The notes under the pieces: model-generated
What the model saw: the letters and a program-made list of their open reading frames with translations, nothing else
Database searches by the model: none
Told to the model about the DNA's origin: nothing
Made by a program: the position numbers and the translations under genes
Shown: positions 56,301-64,000 of the stretch, piece after piece
How positions within the stretch are numbered: position 1 is the stretch's first letter
Layout of the letters: the number at the start of each line of letters is the position of its first letter
Assembly (NCBI GenBank): GCA_013400975.1
Contig: WBMZ01003498.1
Location: 62,001-126,000 of the forward strand
Direction: 5' to 3'
From: Atrichornis clamosus
Lineage: Eukaryota > Chordata > Aves > Passeriformes > Menuridae
Length of the DNA: 64,000 bases

Positions 56301-59300
56301 AGAGAGTGTGCGTAGTCAACTAAAAAAGCAAGCTAACAAAAGGAAATTCAAAGAAGTCTGGAACATGAGCATGTTCCAAAACTAATAGAAGTTGGTACCC
56401 ATCCAGAAGAGCTTTGTTCATCCTGCACAGATCGGGTAAGTGCTAAGGTTCTTTCCAAAGTAAACTCATAGGCTACAGATGAGAAGAATTATGTTTCCTT
56501 ACAGTTCTGCTGTGTGAGGTACTTGGAGCTATTTCTCTTTTCTTTTGCAATGTTGTCGATTCAAAGAAACTAAAGTAAAATAAAAAACAATTGTTGGTAA
56601 TAATGTTCATAGATCTTACAGAAGAGGGGGCACAGAAACAATATCATTTTCTTTCATTTGGTGATACAGTATTACAGAACTTGCTGCAGTTTCAAAACCA
56701 TTACAGGCTCCATAGTACATTGTCTTAGTCAGGGTGAAGGTATCCCAGACAGCCTCCACAAAGCAGTTCAGGGTATCAGGTTTTGTCCCTCCCTCTGCTG
56801 CTCTGAGGATACGTAGAATGCTTAGGCCCTGTGCTTCTATATTGGTCTTGCACTTCCCATAAGAAAGGTTTCAGAGTAATGGGTTTGTATTTATATGAAC
56901 TTCTTATATAAACAATACAATATGTTGTTATCCATCTCCCTTTCATACATCAGGAAATTTTGTTTCTATTGAATGAGTTTTTGGAGAAGTTTGAAAGGGA
57001 TATATAAATATAGAAGATGTTTTTCCCTTTATTCATGCAAAGAAGAAAAAATGCATAAATTGTAATTAGGTAGAAACACTACAATGAAACTGGTTTTGAA
57101 AAAAATAATGTGATGATGTATGGGTTTCAGGAAGAACACAAGCAATAGGGACACATTACTTCATAAGTACACAACTTTTTATTTTGCATATAAAAATACA
57201 TTTATTTAAAGGAAAAAAGGATAGAAAATAATTTAAGTTCTGAACAGTATTCTAAATCAAATACCATGTGTTTTCCTAGCTCTTAAGTTACACTCTTTTA
57301 GTAAGTTACATTACAGAATTAATTGGAAACTCTTTCTTATATTCTACAGTGAGGCTACACTTTTTTCTGCAATATATGCAACACTGCTGTATAAAATCTT
57401 TCCTGAAGGTTACCTTGATACGAAGCAAGGTACATTGGAGACAGACTGAAGTTCCTTGGTTTTGTTTTTCGAATATTCCGATTTCCTCGAGTGATACTCT
57501 ACAGGAATTTAAAAACATTATTTGGGCATTCCATTAAAGCTTTGTTGTTGTGTGTTTCCACTGCACATACTTACATGTCTATTAATTTTCATTCCATTCA
57601 AAGGCTTCATTTACACTCGGAAGTGATACGACAGGAATAAAACCAAATATATGCATTAACTTATTCCATCACTTTATCAGATGCCTAATGTCCCCATTTA
57701 GGTTTAAATGCGTTTTTAAAAGAAAATTACACTCTGTGAGCTGGTCTTTTTTAACAGGCAAGCCTGTAGTAAATTAATAATGTTGAGCCTTAATCATTTA
57801 AGTGTTTATTTTCCATTTAAAGGAGACAAATAGTATTCAATTTTAGAACACCTAAGGGCTTGTTGTTGTTTTCCATTATTCATTTCGGTTAAGAAATCTC
57901 ATGGTCCATTACACATAAAAATGCGTATGATGCAGTGTCCTGCTAGGTTCAGAGGCTCCCTATTTCAGGGAGAACTGTTAACATTGACTCTCCTTATTTA
58001 ATGAGGGAAGACTGATGTGTTCTTCTTCCTAACAAGGAAAGCAATGTTAATATTTTTTTTTAAAAAGCACATCAGAAACTTACCTTGAGGTTTCAGACAT
58101 CTTTTGTAAAAATACTTCATGCTGAAATGTTAACCAAATTTGAAAGCCGGATCTTGCAATCTAATAAACACTGAGTGTTAGAAGCGAAGGAAAACAAATC
58201 CTGATCAAGGATGAAGACCATCAAGTGGTATCCTGACTTTTATTTCGGAAAATACTTCCAACCAACTAGCCAGCCTAGAAGAGCATTCTTCTAGGGAGTA
58301 CTGAACAGCTTGCTTCTAGGATGAATATAACTGCGTAGCTAGAGAAAGTTATTAATGTTAATTAGGTTGAGATCCAATTGTTTATTCCCAGCTGTGAAGA
58401 GGTACTGTGTATAATTTTATTCTGACAAAATTATACTCTCCTCCTGAGGGGTTTCAGGCACAAGACCACAAAGTTTAACTCTGATGTAGTGATAGGGCTC
58501 AGTAGTAGTTGGGATTCACTTTGCTTTTAGATGACTCTTCTTAGAAAGTCCAGATTATGTATTAGTTTAGCACAAAAGCCATATTTGTGCATCATTGTGC
58601 TGAAAGGAACTGCCAGGTGGAAAAAAGCTGAAGATCCTTCCACTGTAGATTGTACTGGAACATGAGTCAGATCTCTCAGTCTTCTCAGATATGGCCCACA
58701 GCAGATGATTTGGAATCCAGCTTGCTTGAATTGTCCATGTAGAGCTTAATTAAGGTTTCAAACTTTAATGTCTGCTCTTATTCTCGCTAGAGGTAGACAA
58801 TGGGGACACATATGTTTGCATTTCCCTTTACTTGCATCTTACCTGGCATGCTGGGGGGTACCTCCCTTTCCCCCAGACGTCTGTTCAGCACACCATGCTT
58901 CATTCTGAAAAAAAAAAATTATTCTATGTTTGAGCAAACAGTAACCATGCACATTAACAAGAGCGATCTCATGCTCTCTCAGATGAACACTGAGCAGGAA
59001 ACCAGCAGATCTGAAGCGACATGGTTACCACCACAGTGGTTACTTGTCTTGGTTGCTTTTACACAAAAAGTACCTGAACACATGCACGTAGACACCACAA
59101 ACCATGTGTGTCCCCACCTCCTGTGGGAGATAATCCCTCTTCGTCCTGCTTTTCCTTGACCACTTTCTAAGCAAGTTAACACCCAAAGCAAGCACATCCA
59201 TGCTTTTCAGAACTAAAATTTTGCATGTATGGGAGATTAACCTTCTCCTTATTGAGTCCATTCATGTGACTTCTTCCCAAAGGATACATGATCTCATGGG

Positions 59301-62300
59301 ATTTCTTAGGTTTTTTCCTTGTAAAAATTTGTGATTTGAAGGTATTGGGGAAAAAAGGAATGTTTAACTCAATTTATTGCAAACTACCTCTATCCTACAA
59401 TTTTGCCTTGAATGACACATTACCTGACCACTCACATTTAAGGGTCTTCAGGGAGAATTTTTTAAAGAGTGATAATTACAAGACAAGAGAAAAGGTCTAT
59501 TTTCATACATACCCAAAGATTTTAAGCTAACATAGAAAGGGAAGGGCTATTTAAATTCTAACACCACTGCCACCAAGGAAATTCTTACCCATATCTGAGA
59601 GATAAATACACCTTATACTGATCTGGTTCTGCATCGACCATGATTATAGCCTTCAATTAACTGGGAAATATGCATTATCTGGAGTCCATGAATCTTTCCA
59701 TCATATCCTATCCGAATAATATTCATGCAGTCAACTTTGACATATTTCCAGATGTAGTTCATGAGAACCATCTGTCAACACTCTATTTCCAAATGTGTGT
59801 GAACACTGAAATATAGAAAGTTGAGATAATACCTTAATTTCACTGGCAACTAATCTCATTTGAGAAGGCTCCACCCTTACCCCCTGTTTAAGAGCTGCTG
59901 CTAGAAGCTACTTGTGTTTTCCATAAGGTTTGTATCCAACCACACTGAAATTTTTAACTTTCAGTCTATGAAGATTTACATTCCCCTTCCATTTCACAGA
60001 GATGCACACTTAGCAATCCTGGTGTTATAGTATATGATAGGACCAGGTACTGAGCCATAGGGTATGTTTGGAATTCTCCTGATTTAGGGAGGAAAGTGGA
60101 TGTTGTGCAAAAAACCCAGGCTACTGCTGCCAGGCACTATAAATCCCACGATACTCTTGCCACTGACGTGTCTACTCATCTATAAGTGGACACTACAGGT
60201 GTTATATGCAAGTGTGTCAGCTTGGGAGTTAGAAAAGTTAATTAGAGTGGCATAAAAATAAATTTCACTGATCCACCGTAGAGTTCATATGGATTGACCT
60301 GTAAATCATGAATGTCCATTTTGAACATTTGCATGCACCTCAGCTTTCACGTAATTGTTCACAGACATTTCTTCTTACTGCCATGTTACACCACTCTTCT
60401 AATCGTGTTCATGGGTTGCAAATTCATTTATTCTCTGCCACCACACCAGATGTACCCAAAACTAACATGCTCTACTAATATTTTTAAAGAAAGTCCATGG
60501 TTTTTGTTCAGTCCCAAACAATTTCTTTCCTTTACTATGCATCTTTATTGTTACATTTCAGTTGTTTCATGGTGCACAGCCCAAAACTGTGACCTAGTTT
60601 GTGTGTTTCCCATGGAACAAGACAGGAGCACCTATGACTTTGAAATCCCTACCTCATATACTGCAGACCAAAGCACATTGTGTTTCTAGTCCCAGGAACT
60701 TTTCCACCCTCCTCTCCCTCTCTGCCTCTTCTCTGCATAAGCAGAATTAGGTGGCAGTTCTGTATTTGAACAACTCAACATCAAAATATGATCCAAGAAG
60801 CCAAATGTGAGGTTCAGGTTCAGGCAGTTATAGCTGTTTGTGTTCAATACAGGTGTCTAAGCCCTCATTACTGCCACCAGGAGATTCCCTGTTGGGTGGT
60901 CACTGAAAATCTAAACAAATAGTACCTGCAACATATTTTTAATCATGATATTCAGCCCAAGTCCTTTAGTGTGTATTGCATTTGCTTGTGTATGTTTGTG
61001 TTTACTGTCAATGGTACTGAACATAAGCACAGTGAACTCCATTAATTATTTCAATTTTTTCTTTAAACTCTTGGGGAAGCTAAGTTAAAAAGCAATTAGT
61101 AGGGACAGAAAACATACACATGCCAAGGGATGTTCTGCATCCATGACAAAGAAAAAAACCCACAGAATATTCGTGGTGCCTTCTGTCACTATGACAACAA
61201 AGACAGAGACACAAAATTTGAAATGTGAATAGTGAAGGCAGAATTTGAGGCCCTTCCACAAGCCATTAGCAGGATGGACTTACAGCTTCATGCTTCCATA
61301 TGACTTTTATTGCTTGTGGCTATGTCCCCAGTACACATATTAGGACTAATTTATTTAGCTGATGAAGTCCAGACCTTGCAGCCTGAAGCTGTAGAGTTTT
61401 ACAGCACCTAAGCATCTCAGAGTCCCAAATCTCTAGCCAGGGAATCTTCCTCCCTCCATTTAGATATATTCCACACTTGGGGCTACAGGAAGATCTGTCA
61501 GTCCTCCCCACACCTTTAAAGGCTGTGGGATCGCTAACGAGAGACCTGGCCTGGCTCTTACTACCCCAAAAGGAAGGAAGGGAGGAGAGGAAAGAGGATC
61601 GCACACTCCACAGCAGATACAGTTTACAGACACCAGGAGTGGGGGAAAAGTCTGATTCTGTGCCAGCCACCCAGGTAAACAACAGGACAGATTTTCCATG
61701 GCCACTTCCAGCATGAATTTGCTAGATATAGCACATATTTGCTAAATCAATCAAAATATGAGGATATGCTTGCCCTGTAGATTCCCCCATGCCTGCAGGA
61801 AACTCCCTTCTGCCTTGTGACAGACATTTAAAATTGCATTGCTCTTCCAGGCCCTTTCTGGAAGCCCTGCTGTGCAGGGTACCCATGGCACATCAGCTGC
61901 ACAAACTCTGCCTGCGTTTTGCTGCTAATGCTTTCGATTAGAATGGAAAAGCATGGAAAAAGCCCTTTCTGGATTTCACAAGATTAGAGGAGTTTCTAAC
62001 CTGCCTTTCTAAAGCCGCGTAAATGATAGGCTTTCTCCACGTTAGCTACAGTTTCCCTTGGTCCTGGCTCTTGTTGCTAAAGGTTTCCTAGTACCTTCCA
62101 ATAGGAAGGTCCCACCAAAGGATTCTCCTTTTATCATCTGATTCCCTGGAGATAATGTTTGTCCTGGTTTATTCATTCCTCATATATCTTATATGACTGG
62201 AGTGTGTCTTTACTTTTGTTCCAGTGACTAGTTCAGGGAACTGTGGCAATAACTGGTAGGAGGTTTACAGTGGATGACTTCATCTCCAGAATCCTGTGTG

Positions 62301-63686
62301 TCTTCACACAAATAGTGACAAGAAGTCTCTCATTGGACCATCTGGTTTTTAAAGCCCAAGCCTCTACACTGTTTTTTGATTAAACTGAGTTCAGCAAGGG
62401 CATCAAAGAGCAATTGGTGTGCACATTTCTTTTTCCTTGTAGCTAATTAGCTCTCTTCCTTTTCACTGCACACATTTGAGTGTCTTGTCCATTTGATTCC
62501 TGCCCAAGCCAGTTCCTTTCCCATTTGTTATGGCAACTGTCCCGTGTTTCATCAAGAACTCTGGGGAACACAAAAGGAGTATCCAGCCATAACAAGCTGA
62601 ATCTTCTGCTGCACCCTTTGGATAAAAGCTAATTTCCTATAGGCTAAAAGGACTACTGTGGTCTCTACAACTATTTCTAGCACATTCAGCTTGAATTTTA
62701 AGCCCTAGAATAACCTTGAAATCAAGAGTCTTTCTATTATTTATGGAGAGACTGATGTTATTTTTACTGAGTTCATAGGATTTGTATGAAAGTAAATATT
62801 TCATACCAGAGAAAGAGGAATTTCTGGAGATACCTTACACCATCAGAAAGCAGAGTATGATTGCGTAGTGTCCCCTGAACTTATGAGTCATGTTTATTAA
62901 TGTTCACAGTGTAATAAGAAGACAGGCTAGATTTTCTAGTAATATATTTTGCTCACATCTTGTAAAAACATGGAACTGTGCAGCTTACCAATGGGATTCT
63001 CTAAAGTCTGGGCTCTTCTTTGCCCCAGTTTATTCACATTTCCACTATATTTGCCACTAATAAATTTTTCAGCCCTGTATTTTATTACACATATCTCTAT
63101 TGCTCTGGGTTTATTTTTTAGACTGTCTTAATTTTAGTTAGAATTGCTTTACATCATTCACTAATTATTGCTATAATTATAAAGAGGAAACTCATTGTCA
63201 ATTTACGTAAAAAAAAAATAAAATTGAATTTCCTCTTCCCTGTGGACAGTCATTACTATTTTATTCTCAGCATGTTTCAAGAATCCCCCTAACTTACCCT
63301 GGAGAACATCTGCAAATAACAGCTTTGAGTCTTAATTTTCTGTGTATTTCTTCTCAGTGCATTACTGTGATTTTACAGACAGTTTCTGAGTCTGTACAAC
63401 ATGTGGCTTAAACTGGTTGCTCAGTAAAGGTTTCAGATTTTCGATAGACACAGTTCATGTAATCTCTCCCTGAAAGCCAACCTGTTGTCATTTTGTCGCC
63501 CCTCCAGACTCCATAACTGGCAGAAATGGGTACAGCTTGTACTAAGAAAATTTCATCCCATAGTGCCATAGTTCTGCTCTCGCTTGAATTACGTGCACAT
63601 AGAATCTCACCAGAGCACAGAGAACACACGGTAATAATTCCCTGTTTAGACTCCTTGTACACCTCTTCTGACTCCTTAAAATTTAA
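56301..63686 (+). other. intergenic, no gene recognised
   Basis: About 7.4 kb downstream of ATP11A with no exon, RNA gene or repeat family that I can name. In mammals and chicken MCF2L is expected further along in the same orientation, but none of its exons is recognisable here. Long frames near 58800-59159 and 61320-61716 have no family resemblance. Confidence 0.6.
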
Positions 63687-63915
63687 CAGAATCACAGAAT
63701 GAATGAGGTTGGGAAAGGCCTCTGAGATCATCGAGTCCAACCTATGACCGAACACCACCTTGTCACCTAGACCATGGCACTGCGTGCCACATCCAGTCTT
63801 TCCTTAAACACCTCCCTGGGCAGCCCATTCCAGTGCCTAACCACCCATTCTGTGAAAACTTTTTTCCTAATGCCTGAGCTAAAACTCCCCATATGCAGCT
63901 TAAGACTATGCCCAA
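63687..63915 (-). mobile_element. CR1 LINE fragment (3' end)
   Basis: The plus strand begins ACAGAATCACAGAATGAATG, then GAGATCATCGAGTCCAACCT and CCTGGGCAGCCCATTCCAGT. This is the CR1 3' end in reverse complement. Similarity fades after about 63915. The frames at 63763-63999 are shadows. Confidence 0.92.
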
Positions 63916-64000
63916 AATGTGTATTCTAGAGTGTTCTGGACCAATTGGCAAGAGGCACAGATCAGAAGTTAATTCCTGAATTAAAGGTCCTCCCTCCACT

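Noticed and set aside
58800..59159. 119-codon open frame downstream of ATP11A
   Set aside because: No recognisable domain; an overlapping antisense frame of similar length suggests chance; it does not resemble MCF2L, F7 or F10.
61320..61716. Three overlapping open frames on both strands in a GC-richer patch
   Set aside because: GC-rich sequence lowers stop frequency on all frames; no family resemblance and no splice or promoter context.

Overview
The window is vertebrate nuclear DNA, most likely from a bird. It holds one multi-exon gene with GT-AG introns in AT-rich sequence, and nearly all recognisable dispersed repeats are CR1 LINEs, which is typical of birds and also of turtles and crocodilians. 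The protein reads as ATP11A, a P4-type phospholipid flippase, and is clearly closer to remembered ATP11A than to ATP11B or ATP11C. I had no alignment tool, so the species and the percent identities are not determined.

Layout: 1-7049 is the 3' part of an upstream intron; the two exons for the first ~54 residues are not in the window. From 7050 to 45058, 26 constitutive coding exons join without a frame break into 1,055 codons. Adding 54 upstream residues puts the key residues at the positions I remember for mammalian ATP11A: Q84 at the end of TM1, E186 of the DGES loop, and catalytic D414 of DKTGT. All 26 exons have AG before and GT after, and their phases are compatible throughout. Residue numbers below assume those 54 upstream residues.

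The 3' end is the most interesting part. After exon end 45058 (codon phase 0) there are two C-terminal exons that match the two C-termini I remember for mammalian ATP11A: a short one (46475-46552, 25 residues ending SSSLSF) and a long one (51608-51865, 85 residues). Between and before them lie two further open, phase-0 candidate exons with strong acceptors (49210-49299 and 45478-45741). In the 5.7-kb intron between the TM7 and TM8 exons lies a textbook 24-nt in-frame microexon (38093-38116) with a TGC-containing pyrimidine tract. Together these suggest a splicing-diversified flippase.

After the last stop, 51866 to ~55.8 kb looks like a long, CR1-free 3' UTR with several AATAAA signals. It is followed by a CR1 copy at 55.85-56.30 kb. 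From 56.3 to 64 kb I see no gene, only a truncated CR1 at 63.7 kb.

Introns hold CR1 fragments of different ages on both strands, a decayed hAT-type (ZBED/FAM200-like) transposase remnant at ~14.2-14.6 kb, a CTTTT microsatellite and a TA/CA microsatellite. No rRNA, tRNA or CRISPR was seen, and no second protein gene was seen on either strand.
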